64,000 nt of DNA from Hoeflea_A sp965228435 (GTDB lineage Bacteria; Pseudomonadota; Alphaproteobacteria; Rhizobiales; Rhizobiaceae). Shown here piece by piece: positions 1 through 8,988 of the stretch. The translations under genes and the position numbers were made by a program. Position 1 is the stretch's first letter; each line of letters opens with the position of its first letter. The DNA is taken from assembly GCA_965228435.1 (NCBI GenBank), contig OZ245818.1, forward strand, positions 7,626,001 to 7,690,000, in the 5' to 3' direction. Under the pieces are notes generated by a model. That model was given only the letters and a program-made list of their open reading frames with translations. It ran no database searches and had not been told where the DNA came from.

Positions 1-1384
1 TGATCCAGCTGGCATATTTGCCCGGTTCGAAACAGGGCTTCATCAGCGACTGAATGAAATCTCCGTCGGCTTTGGTCGGGAGCCAGTCGATCGACCGTGT
101 TTCCCATTCGTCCTTGCCGATGATTTCGCCTTCCGGCGTCACCGATACTGCAGAGAAAACACCGATCTGACGGTGGAAACCTTCATGTGGCAGAGCCAGT
201 TTGAACTGGACGCCGGTCTTGTCGATGATCTTGTTCCAGCGCCCAATGCCTCCCGAGGCGTCTTGAACATAGTCGTCGCGAAGCCGCATGTTGATCGCTG
301 TCAACGCCGGGACGTCCTCGGCAACGATCTGCGAACCAGCGACGTTGCAGACGCTGTAGGTCGCATCCGTCAACCGGTGATCGTCCTCAAGGCGGTTTTC
401 CCGATACCGCCCCTTGATCCCGGAGTTGAACGCATTTGCTGCATTCGTGGACACCTCTCCGCCGAACAGGTCCAGCGACAGGGAATAGTGCAGATTGAGC
501 TTTTTTTGGATGGTGGGCAGGTCGATAACCCCGAGTGCCCGGATCCGGTCGATATCGTAGGGGTCCTCGATCCCGGCCTCGTTCATGGCATCACAGGTCC
601 GCTGCACCGTACGGCCAACACCGGTTTCACCGACGAACATGTGATGGGCTTCTTCCGTCAACATAAAGCGACAGGTGCGGCTCAGCGGGTCGAAGCCGGA
701 TTGCGCCAGGCTTTCGAGCTGCATCTTGCCGTCCCGATCGGTGAAATAGGTAAACATGAAGAACGAAAGCCAGTCCGGCGTCGATTCGTTGAAGGCGCCG
801 AGCATCCTCGGCGCTTCTTCCGACCCCGATGAGCGGCGCAGGAGTTCATCTGCTTCCTCGCGGCCATCGGCACCGAAATATTTGTGCAGCAGGTAGACCA
901 TCGCCCACAGATGGCGGCCTTCCTCGACGTTCACCTGGAACAGGTTGCGCATGTCATAGAGTGACGGCGCGGTCTCACCCAGGAAGCGCTGTTGCTCGAC
1001 GGAGGCCGGCTCGGTGTCCCCCTGGATCACGATCAATCGACGCAGCATGGCCCGGTACTCGCCCGGCACTTCCTGCCAGGCCGGCTCGCCGGTGTGTTCG
1101 CCACAGGGGATGGTCCGGCCCTCGACCTGCGGCGCCAGCAGTATGCCCCAGCGATATTGCGGCATCTTCACATAGTCGAATTTTGCCCAACCCTTGGGAT
1201 CCACGCTGACGGCCGTGCGCAGATAGACAAGGCTTTGCTGGAACTTCTCGGGAATGAGGTCGTTCCACCAGTTGATATAGCCCGGGTGCCATTTCTCAAG
1301 TGCTTTGAGAACCCGTTTGTCGGACGATAGCCCGACATTGTTCGGGATCTGGGTGTCATAGCTGACATTGATGAGATCGGACAT
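1..1384 (-). CDS. boxB: Benzoyl-CoA 2,3-epoxidase oxygenase subunit BoxB (3' end cut by window)
   Basis: BoxB is the di-iron oxygenase subunit of benzoyl-CoA 2,3-epoxidase, which works with the reductase BoxA in the aerobic benzoyl-CoA pathway. Translating the reverse strand from the ATG at 1384 gives an uninterrupted 461-residue protein that runs off the left edge, so only about a dozen C-terminal residues should be missing. Two ferritin-type ExxH motifs are visible, E155-GR-H158 and E245-AH-H248, as expected for the di-iron site. It starts 26 bp after the boxC stop and is almost certainly co-transcribed with it. BoxA, BoxD and the regulator BoxR are not seen here and may lie to the left of the window. 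Confidence 0.93.
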   Translation of the reverse strand, partial: MSDLINVSYDTQIPNNVGLSSDKRVLKALEKWHPGYINWWNDLIPEKFQQSLVYLRTAVSVDPKGWAKFDYVKMPQYRWGILLAPQVEGRTIPCGEHTGEPAWQEVPGEYRAMLRRLIVIQGDTEPASVEQQRFLGETAPSLYDMRNLFQVNVEEGRHLWAMVYLLHKYFGADGREEADELLRRSSGSEEAPRMLGAFNESTPDWLSFFMFTYFTDRDGKMQLESLAQSGFDPLSRTCRFMLTEEAHHMFVGETGVGRTVQRTCDAMNEAGIEDPYDIDRIRALGVIDLPTIQKKLNLHYSLSLDLFGGEVSTNAANAFNSGIKGRYRENRLEDDHRLTDATYSVCNVAGSQIVAEDVPALTAINMRLRDDYVQDASGGIGRWNKIIDKTGVQFKLALPHEGFHRQIGVFSAVSVTPEGEIIGKDEWETRSIDWLPTKADGDFIQSLMKPCFEPGKYASWI

Positions 1385-1410
1385 TGTATCGGTTCCCTTG
1401 TCTTTGAATT

Positions 1411-3072
1411 TCAAACGCGGTGCATATCGTACGCGCCGCGCACACCGGTGCCGTAGCGACGCAGCGCGCCGGTCTCTCCGACGGCGTTGGGTCGCTGAAA
1501 GATCCAGTTCTGCCAGGCGGTCAGTCGACCGAATATTCTGGTTTCCATGGTTTCAGGGCCGGCAAAGCGCAAATTCGCTTCCATGCCCGTCATCGCGTCC
1601 GGTGAGAAGCTGGCACGCTCTTCCATGAAGATGCGGATTTCGTCTTCCCAGTCGACGTCGTCATAGGCGTAGGTCACCAGGCCGGCCTCGCTGGCATCGT
1701 CCGCCTCGAGTGCTTCCCCAATGCGGGCGCGCGCCTCTTCGACCTTCTCAGGCGCCCCCAGAAACCGGGTGGCGAGGCGCGTCAGATCGTTGCCCATCGG
1801 ATAGCGGCCAAAGTTTGCTTCCGTCAGGGTGATCGTTGCGATCGACCGGTTGTCGCCCTCGAATTCGCCGTCCATCATGTAGCTTCGGTCAACCGCGAAC
1901 AGCAGTTCCGCAAGGAATCCGGCATAGCAGGATCCATGTTCCACAAGGGCGGCCAACGACCGGGATGTCATGTCGACGCGTTTCAAAACGCGTTTCCAGT
2001 AGTGCAGAATCTCGTTCGCCAGCCAGTGGTCACTGTTGGCGAGAAGCAAGTCCTCGTGGGCCTTGACCAGAGCCGGATCGCCCTGGGTCCTGAACAGGAC
2101 CAGTCCCAGCTCCAATTCGTTGAAGCGCAGGTGCAGGATCGCATCGTCGAGTTCGCGTGCCAGTCGCAGCATATAAGCTTCCGACCCCTGCGCCTGGAGG
2201 GCGTCCATGCTTTCGGGCGCATCTGCGTCGGGGCCCGAAATCGAGATGGTCGCGCGCCGGGCGTCGCGGTCGACGGTCACTTCCACAGCGGAATAGACCA
2301 CGGAGCCGTCGTCGGCAAAGGTCCGCTGAATCGGTTTCAGTTCGATCCCTTTCAGATCCGACGGCCTGGATGATTTCTCCGCGAATTCGCGCGCCCGCTC
2401 CTGTACGGTGTCGTCGAATTTTGAGTTGGGAACCACTTCGTCGACCAGCCCCCAATCCCTTGCCCGCCGGCCCTTGACCCCCTCTTCCGTCGAGCAGAAT
2501 ACATCAGCCAGATCACGGCGCACCTTGCGTTTGTCCGTGACGCGCGTGAGACCGCCGGTGCCGGGTAACACCGCAAGCAGCGGGACCTCTGGCAACGCAA
2601 CCGAGGAAGACCTGTCATCGGTCAGCATGATGTGGTTGCAGGCGAGCGCCAGTTCATATCCGCCGCCGGCGCAGGCGCCCTTGACGGCGCATAGATAGAA
2701 CTGCCCCGAATCGGCCTCAGCTGCTTCGAACGTATTGCGTGTTTCGTTGGTGAATTTGCAGAAGTTCACCTTGTGAGCATGCGTTGCTCCGCCGAGCATG
2801 CGGATATTCGCTCCGGCGCAGAAGACCTGCCCCTTGCCCGACTGCATCACCACCGTCCTGACTTCGGGGTGCTCGAAGCGCATCCGCTGCACGACATCAG
2901 CCAATTCAATGTCGACACCGAGGTCATAGGAGTTGAGCTTGAGTTCGTATCCCTCGAACAGCCCTCCCTTCTCATCGACATCCATGTAGAGATTGGCAAC
3001 GGGACCATCGAGTTCGAGACGCCAGTGGCGATATCGGGACGGGTCCGTCTGGAAATCGATTCTCTTCGTCAC
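1411..3072 (-). CDS. boxC: Benzoyl-CoA-dihydrodiol lyase BoxC
   Basis: BoxC opens the ring of 2,3-epoxybenzoyl-CoA to 3,4-dehydroadipyl-CoA semialdehyde plus formate. The 553-residue product has the usual length. Its N-terminal half carries an enoyl-CoA hydratase/isomerase (crotonase) fold, including an oxyanion-hole stretch near FCAGANIRML and a GACAGGGYELALAC segment. The start is a GTG at 3072 preceded by a good GGAGAAG ribosome site. The 155-bp gap upstream holds two TGCA-type palindromes, so boxCB probably has its own promoter as well as reading from the upstream ligase-hydrolase pair. Confidence 0.95.
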   Translation of the reverse strand: MTKRIDFQTDPSRYRHWRLELDGPVANLYMDVDEKGGLFEGYELKLNSYDLGVDIELADVVQRMRFEHPEVRTVVMQSGKGQVFCAGANIRMLGGATHAHKVNFCKFTNETRNTFEAAEADSGQFYLCAVKGACAGGGYELALACNHIMLTDDRSSSVALPEVPLLAVLPGTGGLTRVTDKRKVRRDLADVFCSTEEGVKGRRARDWGLVDEVVPNSKFDDTVQERAREFAEKSSRPSDLKGIELKPIQRTFADDGSVVYSAVEVTVDRDARRATISISGPDADAPESMDALQAQGSEAYMLRLARELDDAILHLRFNELELGLVLFRTQGDPALVKAHEDLLLANSDHWLANEILHYWKRVLKRVDMTSRSLAALVEHGSCYAGFLAELLFAVDRSYMMDGEFEGDNRSIATITLTEANFGRYPMGNDLTRLATRFLGAPEKVEEARARIGEALEADDASEAGLVTYAYDDVDWEDEIRIFMEERASFSPDAMTGMEANLRFAGPETMETRIFGRLTAWQNWIFQRPNAVGETGALRRYGTGVRGAYDMHRV

Positions 3073-3095
3073 TGTCGCTTCTCCAATTTGTTTCC

Positions 3096-3109
3096 TGCAA
3101 TATAGTGCA
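3096..3109. promoter_or_regulatory. TGCA-type palindrome upstream of boxC (site 1)
   Basis: The 14-mer TGCAATATAGTGCA lies 24 bp before the boxC GTG and is a near-perfect palindrome (TGCA-N6-TGCA with a TATA centre). The same pattern recurs upstream of the benzoate-CoA ligase and the TRAP binding protein. I infer a shared regulator. BzdR/BoxR-type benzoyl-CoA sensors are recalled to act on TGCA-containing operators, but no such regulator gene is in the window. Confidence 0.6.
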
Positions 3110-3199
3110 TCTATTTGGCGTCGTAAACACCTTCACTCGAGGAGTTTTTATCCATATTTTTCAGATATCTAAAGTTTAGCGGCTCGCACTCATCCGAAA

Positions 3200-3219
3200 A
3201 TATGCATTATTTTGCATAT
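3200..3219. promoter_or_regulatory. TGCA-type palindrome upstream of boxC (site 2)
   Basis: This 20-bp element has perfect 7-bp arms, ATATGCA at 3200-3206 and TGCATAT at 3213-3219, around a TTATTT centre. Its 14-bp core has the same TGCA-N6-TGCA form as the site at 3096-3109. It sits between the end of the hydrolase gene and boxC, where a boxCB promoter would be expected. Confidence 0.55.
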
Positions 3220-3227
3220 CTTTTTGC

Positions 3228-4064
3228 TTACTCTGCCAAGGCCATTTCGACCTGTTCAGCCTCGATCCGCCTCAACCTGGATACGAAATCCTGAACAGCG
3301 GAGATGGTGCCATCGGGCTGGTCCGTGTGCGGGCTGTGGCCGCATGCTTCAAGGATCACCGTGTCGACGGGCGAATAGATACGATTCTCGATTTCCTGGA
3401 TCTGTGCCAGCGTTCCATACTCGTCTTCCCGCCCCTGGATCGCCAAAACCGGAATACGCAAATAGTCGATCACTTCACCGACATTCCAGGACTCAAATTC
3501 CGGATCCAGCCACGCATCGGACCAGCCGAGAAATGCGTTGTCCACATCACGATGATAACGGGCCAGCTTCTCTTTCAACGAGCCGGATTCGTAGTTCTGG
3601 CGAGTTCGCGCAATCTGGGCCAGCCCATCCGGCTCCGTGAAAAAATGCGGCGCCATCAAAACCAGACCGCGTACCCTGTGGTCGATCACGCTGCCGGCGT
3701 AGATTGCAGCGATCGTCGCTCCGTCGCTATGGCCGAGCAGAATGCCCTGGCGCAGGCCGATATGGTCAAGCAGCTCAGGCAAAACATCCACTGCCTCACG
3801 AGTCATATAGTCCAAGGGTCTCGGAAGATCGGCAGGATCCGACTGGCCATAGCCGCAGCGGGAATAGACAAACACGCCGCAGCCGGTGGCTGCCGCGACC
3901 TTTTGTGGAAAATCCCGCCACAGGGCGAGACAGCCCAGTCCCTCGTGCAGCATGACGATGGTCGGCGCGTCCTCGGGCGAAGGTCCGTAGCAGGCGCATT
4001 CGAGATTCTTTCCGCCAGCGAGGACGGACGTTTCCAGTTGATCTTGCCAGTTGAAATCGGTCAT
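3228..4064 (-). CDS. Alpha/beta-fold hydrolase of the box operon
   Basis: This 278-residue alpha/beta hydrolase has an oxyanion-strand HEGLG motif, the nucleophile elbow GHSDG and a late acid/His region (GREDEYG, then ACGHSPH), so a Ser-Asp-His triad looks intact. The ATG at 4064 overlaps the ligase stop (ATGA). That overlap is preferred over a longer reading frame with 31 extra residues that would lie inside the ligase gene. Such hydrolases commonly accompany box genes and may act on a lactone by-product or rescue stalled CoA esters. The exact substrate cannot be read from sequence. Confidence 0.8.
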   Translation of the reverse strand: MTDFNWQDQLETSVLAGGKNLECACYGPSPEDAPTIVMLHEGLGCLALWRDFPQKVAAATGCGVFVYSRCGYGQSDPADLPRPLDYMTREAVDVLPELLDHIGLRQGILLGHSDGATIAAIYAGSVIDHRVRGLVLMAPHFFTEPDGLAQIARTRQNYESGSLKEKLARYHRDVDNAFLGWSDAWLDPEFESWNVGEVIDYLRIPVLAIQGREDEYGTLAQIQEIENRIYSPVDTVILEACGHSPHTDQPDGTISAVQDFVSRLRRIEAEQVEMALAE

Positions 4065-5608
4065 TGTTCCGCATCCCTCAATTTGTACCGCTGGATCTTG
4101 CCAGTCGCCGTCTTTGGCAGTTCGGACACGAACTCGACCCATCTCGGATATTTCCACTTGCCGATCCGATCCTTGACGAAATCCTTGAGCTCAGCCGTGA
4201 GATCGTCCGAACCGGCGGCCTCCTTCAGCACGATGAATGCTTTCGGCTTTTCCAGCCCTTCTTCGTCACGGGTTGCGACCACAGCCGCTTCCAGAACCGC
4301 CTGATGGGCAATCAAGGCCTGCTCGACCTCGAACGGAGAGACCCAGATTCCCGAGACCTTGAAAAGATCGTCGGTCCGCCCGCAATAAACGAACCGGCGA
4401 TCCTCGGTGAGCTCATACTTGTCACCCGTCCGGGTCCATTCGCCTTCGAAAGTGGTGCGACTTTTCTTGCGTTGGTTCCAATAGCTGTCGGCAGCCGATT
4501 CACCGCGGACCAGCAATTCGCCAACCTGACCGACCGGCACATCAATGCCACTTTCATCGACGAGCCGGAGCTCATAACCGGGTACCGCAATGCCGGAAGT
4601 TCCGTAGACGATATCGCCGGGTCGATTGGAAAGGAAAATGTGCAGCAGTTCTGTTGTGCCGACCCCGTCCAGGATATCAATGCCCCACATATCTCTCCAG
4701 CTTTTGCCGATATCCTCCGGCAATGCCTCGCCGGCTGAAATGCAGGACCGCATGCCAGCGTCGGGGCGGGTCGGCAGATTCTCCAAATGCGCAACCAGAG
4801 CCGCATAGAGGGTCGGCACGCCGCAAAAGATCGACGGCCGTTGGGTCGTGAGGATGTCAAGAACTGCGTCGGGAGTCGGCCGTCCGGCGAACAATATCGA
4901 GGTCGCTCCGACCGCCAGGGGAAAGGTCATGGCGTTGCCCAGACCATAGGCGAAGAAAAGCTTCGCCGCGGAGTAGACAACATCGTCTTCGCGAATGCCC
5001 AGCACCTGCCGGCCATAGCTGTCCGCCGTCGATTTCAGGCTGGAATGCACATGGCGAACGCCCTTCGGCTGACCGGTCGAGCCGGATGAGTAGAGCCAGA
5101 AGGCGACCTCATCCGGCGAAGCTTCAACGGTTGCCATCGGCTCGCAATCGCCAACGAATTCCTCCAGGAGCACCGCGCCTTCGGGCGCTGATTTGCCGAC
5201 AACGACGACCCGTTGCAGGTACGGTGCGCTTGCCAAAAGTGGTGCAACTGTCGGGAGCAGCTCTTCTGAAACAAAGAGGCATTGTGCCCGACAATCATTC
5301 AGAATGACCTCGTAGACGGCGGTCGAGAGCAACGTGTTCAACGGGACGGCAACGACACCCGCCTTCAGACAGCCCCAAAAAATCTGCGGAAACTCGATCT
5401 GGTCGAGCAGCAGCATGGCCGCTCTGTCCTCGCGACGGATCCCGGCCTCAAGAAGTGCCGCGGCAATACGGCCAGAACGATCCGACAGTCCGCCGTAGGT
5501 GAGTTCGCGACCCTCAGGCGACGCTTCTCGGAAGGCAACCTTTTCTGAGCGCCCTTCGCCAGTGTGCCGGTCGACGAAGTAGGCAGCGGCATTTCCGTCA
5601 TGGGACAT
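4061..5608 (-). CDS. bclA: Benzoate-CoA ligase family protein
   Basis: This ANL-superfamily adenylate-forming enzyme activates an aromatic acid (benzoate or a close relative) to its CoA thioester. It shows the phosphate loop SSGSTGQPKG, the GTTE motif, the adenylate-binding YCGRTDDLFKVSG region and the C-terminal catalytic lysine in TGKIQRYKLR. I chose the ATG at 5608 (515 aa) because GAGGT lies just upstream. A GTG at 5662 would add 18 residues. It is first in a minus-strand operon with the hydrolase and boxCB, which supports a role feeding benzoyl-CoA to BoxB. Hydroxybenzoate specificity is possible. Confidence 0.88.
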   Translation of the reverse strand: MSHDGNAAAYFVDRHTGEGRSEKVAFREASPEGRELTYGGLSDRSGRIAAALLEAGIRREDRAAMLLLDQIEFPQIFWGCLKAGVVAVPLNTLLSTAVYEVILNDCRAQCLFVSEELLPTVAPLLASAPYLQRVVVVGKSAPEGAVLLEEFVGDCEPMATVEASPDEVAFWLYSSGSTGQPKGVRHVHSSLKSTADSYGRQVLGIREDDVVYSAAKLFFAYGLGNAMTFPLAVGATSILFAGRPTPDAVLDILTTQRPSIFCGVPTLYAALVAHLENLPTRPDAGMRSCISAGEALPEDIGKSWRDMWGIDILDGVGTTELLHIFLSNRPGDIVYGTSGIAVPGYELRLVDESGIDVPVGQVGELLVRGESAADSYWNQRKKSRTTFEGEWTRTGDKYELTEDRRFVYCGRTDDLFKVSGIWVSPFEVEQALIAHQAVLEAAVVATRDEEGLEKPKAFIVLKEAAGSDDLTAELKDFVKDRIGKWKYPRWVEFVSELPKTATGKIQRYKLRDAEQ

Positions 5609-5748
5609 TTGGAACCTCGACTCTGGTTTGATTGTGGGATCGACCGAAATCGAGCTCTCCACATTCCAGCGAATTTATCTTGTTGTCAGACGGAAATGGA
5701 GGATGTGGGCGTCACCGCGAACCCCTCCAAGTTCACCTGCGCAGATTA

Positions 5749-5791
5749 TGCTTTATATTGCAGTTTTTCACCATTTATGCAACATAATGCT
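5749..5791. promoter_or_regulatory. Pair of TGCA-type palindromes in the divergent ligase promoter region
   Basis: Two 14-mers, TGCTTTATATTGCA at 5749-5762 and TGCAACATAATGCT at 5778-5791, lie in the 228-bp gap between the divergent ligase genes. Their start-to-start spacing is 29 bp, the same as for the pair upstream of the TRAP binding protein. The layout suggests cooperative binding of one regulator controlling both directions. This is inferred from sequence pattern only. Confidence 0.6.
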
Positions 5792-5836
5792 TATTGATCG
5801 GCGAGGACAAACCGGCCGTTTCGGGAGGAAACCACC

Positions 5837-7684
5837 ATGAACCCTGACCAGAGCGCACCGGAAGACCTGTTCGCTCCTCCTTCGGTCATCGCAACGAAGG
5901 GGCAAGCCGGTACCGTCTATCTTCGCAGCGCTTACGATCTGCCGGAGCCATCCCGTTGCATCGGGGATTGGCTGGTGCATTGGGCTGAAGCGCGACCTGA
6001 TGCGGTTTTTCTGGCCGAGCGGCCCAAGCCAGGATCTGAATGGCGCAAGCTGAGCTACCGCGCAGCGCTGGACCACGTCACGTCTGTCGCGACCTGGCTG
6101 ATGTCTCAAACAGAAGCTGGTCCGCATCGCCCGGTGGCCATTCTCTCTGAAAACGCCATTGATCATGCCGTCCTGGCTCTGGCGGCGATGCATGTCGGCA
6201 TTCCGGTCGCCACCATCTCCACGGCCTACTCCCTGCAGTCCAGCGATCACAGCAAACTAAAGGGCATGATCGAGCTGCTCGATCCCGGCCTCATCTATGT
6301 TTCGGACATGACGGTCTTTGGCCCAGCGCTTGCCGCGCTGGACGGCCTGCATCGGGCACAGTTTCTGTGTTCCCGTGCAGCAGACACTTCATCCGCGGCA
6401 ACAATGATCGATCAGGCGGCTGAAACTCCAACGTCCGAGTCGGTCGGTGAGGCGTTTGCGTCGATCACACCAGACACCGTTGCGCGACTGCTTTTCACGT
6501 CCGGATCGACCGGCACGCCGAAAGCCGTCATCAACACCCACCTGATGCTAACGTCCAACCAGGAGGCCAACCGGGTGATCTGGCCATTCCTGGAAACCCG
6601 TCCTCCGGTCATTGTCGACTGGTTGCCCTGGAGCCACACGTTCGGCTGCAATTTTACCAGCAACATGGTGCTCTGCTTTGGCGGCTCCCTCTTTATCGAC
6701 AACGGGAAGCCCGCCCCGGGTCTCATCAAACAGACGGTCGACAACATCAAGGATGTGCGCCCCACCCTTTGCTTCAACGTCCCCCGTGGCTACGACATGC
6801 TCATCGGCGAACTCGAGAATGACGCCGAGTTTCGGCGCATCTTCTTCGACATGGATTTGATCTTCTATGCGGCCGCCGCGCTGCCCAAGGTGGTCTGGGA
6901 CCGACTGCTGGAACTGTCGGTCGAGACCACGGGCAAGCCCATTCCGCTGGTGGCCGCCTGGGGATCCACCGAGACTGCGCCGTTGGCCACCGATTGCCAT
7001 TTTCAGGCTGAAACGACCGGCAACATCGGCGTCCCCATTCCGGGAACCGACCTGAAGCTGGTTCCCAATGGAGGCAAGCTCGAAGTCCGTGTCCGAGGAC
7101 CGAACGTCACCCCGGGTTACTACAAGAACGAAACCAAGACCCGCGAAGCGTTTGACGACGAAGGCTTTTACCTCATGGGTGACGCTGTGCGTTTCGCTGA
7201 CCCTGACCGCCCGGAGAAAGGCCTGTTTTTTGACGGCCGGGTCAGTGAGGACTTCAAGCTGACCACGGGGACCTGGGTGAGCGTCGGAGAGCTGCGCATT
7301 GCCGGCATCGATGCCCTCGCCCCGCTTGCCCAGGACATTGTTGTCACAGGACATGACAGGGCCGCAGTGGGTTTTCTGATCTTCCCCAACGAAGCCGCTT
7401 GCCGGAAAATAGCACAGGCCGAGGACGCGGTGCCGTTCGAGCAGGTGCTGGACGACCCGGCTGTCAGGGAGCATGTGGTCAAAGGCCTGACAGATCTGAA
7501 GAGGGCTGGCGGCGGCTCGTCAAAATACGCTCAGCGGGCTCGTTTGCTTGTGGCGCCGCCCAATCCAGACTCCGGCGAGATCACCGACAAGGCCTATATC
7601 AACCAGCGACAGGTTCTCGCCAACCGCGCGGCGGACGTCTCACTCCTACAGGGCGATGATCCGTCCGCCTATATCCCGGTCTGA
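5837..7684 (+). CDS. Feruloyl-CoA-synthase-like AMP-dependent acyl-CoA ligase
   Basis: This 615-residue ANL-family ligase has the phosphate loop FTSGSTGTPKAV, a WGSTETAP motif and the DGRVSEDFKLTTGTWVS hinge region typical of the feruloyl-CoA synthase branch. GGGAGGAA precedes the ATG. It is transcribed divergently from the benzoate-CoA ligase and shares the paired palindromes, so it probably belongs to the same aromatic-acid regulon and activates a substituted benzoate or hydroxycinnamate. No enoyl-CoA hydratase/aldolase for ferulate chain shortening is adjacent, so ferulate itself is not assured. Confidence 0.8.
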   Translation: MNPDQSAPEDLFAPPSVIATKGQAGTVYLRSAYDLPEPSRCIGDWLVHWAEARPDAVFLAERPKPGSEWRKLSYRAALDHVTSVATWLMSQTEAGPHRPVAILSENAIDHAVLALAAMHVGIPVATISTAYSLQSSDHSKLKGMIELLDPGLIYVSDMTVFGPALAALDGLHRAQFLCSRAADTSSAATMIDQAAETPTSESVGEAFASITPDTVARLLFTSGSTGTPKAVINTHLMLTSNQEANRVIWPFLETRPPVIVDWLPWSHTFGCNFTSNMVLCFGGSLFIDNGKPAPGLIKQTVDNIKDVRPTLCFNVPRGYDMLIGELENDAEFRRIFFDMDLIFYAAAALPKVVWDRLLELSVETTGKPIPLVAAWGSTETAPLATDCHFQAETTGNIGVPIPGTDLKLVPNGGKLEVRVRGPNVTPGYYKNETKTREAFDDEGFYLMGDAVRFADPDRPEKGLFFDGRVSEDFKLTTGTWVSVGELRIAGIDALAPLAQDIVVTGHDRAAVGFLIFPNEAACRKIAQAEDAVPFEQVLDDPAVREHVVKGLTDLKRAGGGSSKYAQRARLLVAPPNPDSGEITDKAYINQRQVLANRAADVSLLQGDDPSAYIPV

Positions 7685-7715
7685 TAACCGACGATCTGTG
7701 CTTTACCTTAGGCAG

Positions 7716-7740
7716 CAAAAAGGGGCGGCAAGCCGCCCCT
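7716..7740 (-). terminator. Rho-independent terminator for the TRAP binding-protein gene
   Basis: A 9-bp GC-rich stem (AGGGGCGGC at 7721-7729, GCCGCCCCT at 7732-7740) is followed on the minus strand by a run of five T. It lies 26 bp beyond the minus-strand stop of the TRAP gene. The plus-strand ligase also converges on it but has no T-run on its side. Confidence 0.8.
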
Positions 7741-7765
7741 TCGCAACCACTTTTACCGGTAAGCC

Positions 7766-8812
7766 TTACTGGCTGTATTCGGCAATCAGCTTGCGGGCCT
7801 GATCGATCAGCGCCTGGCCGTCGATGCCACGCGACTTCATGTCTGCGACCCATTCGTCATAAACCGGCTGGGACAGCTTCCGCCATTCCTGGGTTTGAGC
7901 TTCGTCCAGCGTGATGATGTTGTTGCCCATGCCAACCGCTTTTTCGCGTGCCGGTGCGTCGGCTTTTTCCTGGGTATCGCCAGCGAAGATGGAGAACTGA
8001 AGGCCTGAGTTCTTGTCGACGATCGCTTTCAGATCGTCCGGCAGGCTTTCATACTTGTCCTTGTTCATCGCCAGAACGAAGGTGAGCGTGTAAAGCGCCG
8101 AACCGGAAAACTCCGTGTGGTTGTTGACCAGTTCCGGAACCTTCAGCGCGGTTGTCACTTCCCATGGAATGGTGGTGCCGTCGATGACACCCTTGGAGAG
8201 CGCCTCGCCGACCGCCGGGACCGGCATGCCAACGGGCGTTGCGCCAACCTTGGTGAGCAGCGAGTTCACCTGCCGCGAACCGCCGCGGATCTTCATGCCA
8301 TCCAGATCGGATGCGTTCTTTACGGGATCCTTGGTGTGGAACATGCCCGGACCGTGCACCCAGGTCCCGAGGATGTGAACATCAGCGAATTCCGTGTCCT
8401 TCATGTGCTCTTCGAACATTTCCCAATAGGCCTGCGAAGCGGCAGCCGCGTTGGTCATCATAAAGGGCAGTTCAAACACTTCGGTCCGTGGGAAGCGCCC
8501 GGGCGTGTAGCCCACCACCGTCCAGACGACATCCGCCACACCATCAATCGCCTGGTCCATCAACTCCGGCGGTCGGCCACCGAGCTGCATGGACGGAAAA
8601 CGATCGATCTTGATGCGGCCGTCAGAGTCCTTTTCGATATTGTCTGCCCAGACATCGAGGACGAGTTTCGGGACATTCGCCTGCGGCGGCAGGAAGTGGT
8701 GCATTTTCAGCGTGACTTCCTGAGCGGTGGCGGTTGTCGGCATAAAGCCGGTGGACAGGGCCGCGAGGACGGCAGCGCCCATTGCGGCAACAACTGTGCG
8801 TCGTTTCGTCAT
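7766..8812 (-). CDS. dctP: TRAP transporter substrate-binding protein, DctP family
   Basis: This periplasmic binding protein would feed a tripartite DctPQM transporter that uses an ion gradient to import organic acids. The chosen ATG at 8812 follows GGGAGGA and opens a typical signal peptide (basic MTKRRT, hydrophobic core, ATAQE cleavage region). The carboxylate-binding arginine region KIRGGSRQVN of the family is present, and the length (348 aa) is normal. No DctQ or DctM membrane genes are adjacent, so it stands alone and must pair with subunits elsewhere. The box-type palindromes upstream suggest an aromatic acid such as benzoate as ligand. Confidence 0.88.
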   Translation of the reverse strand: MTKRRTVVAAMGAAVLAALSTGFMPTTATAQEVTLKMHHFLPPQANVPKLVLDVWADNIEKDSDGRIKIDRFPSMQLGGRPPELMDQAIDGVADVVWTVVGYTPGRFPRTEVFELPFMMTNAAAASQAYWEMFEEHMKDTEFADVHILGTWVHGPGMFHTKDPVKNASDLDGMKIRGGSRQVNSLLTKVGATPVGMPVPAVGEALSKGVIDGTTIPWEVTTALKVPELVNNHTEFSGSALYTLTFVLAMNKDKYESLPDDLKAIVDKNSGLQFSIFAGDTQEKADAPAREKAVGMGNNIITLDEAQTQEWRKLSQPVYDEWVADMKSRGIDGQALIDQARKLIAEYSQ

Positions 8813-8841
8813 TGGTTCCTCCCAATCATGCATCAGAAATA

Positions 8842-8884
8842 GGCATTATATTGCCAATCTTGGCATAGACTGCACTATAATGCC
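8842..8884. promoter_or_regulatory. Pair of box-type palindromes upstream of the TRAP binding-protein gene
   Basis: GGCATTATATTGCC (8842-8855) and TGCACTATAATGCC (8871-8884) match the NGCA-N6-TGCN pattern seen at boxC and the ligase promoter, again 29 bp apart. A third palindrome, TGCCAATCTTGGCA (8852-8865), bridges them. The rest of the 340-bp gap to ccrM holds the two extragenic palindromes described below and no convincing gene. Confidence 0.55.
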
Positions 8885-8988
8885 AGAAAAAAGTGCGCTA
8901 TCGGGAACCCGGACAAACAGTCCGCTCGGCCGGAAAGCCGGCCGAGGATTATCGCTTAGCATATTGTTGGATTAGGGACGTTTTGCCG

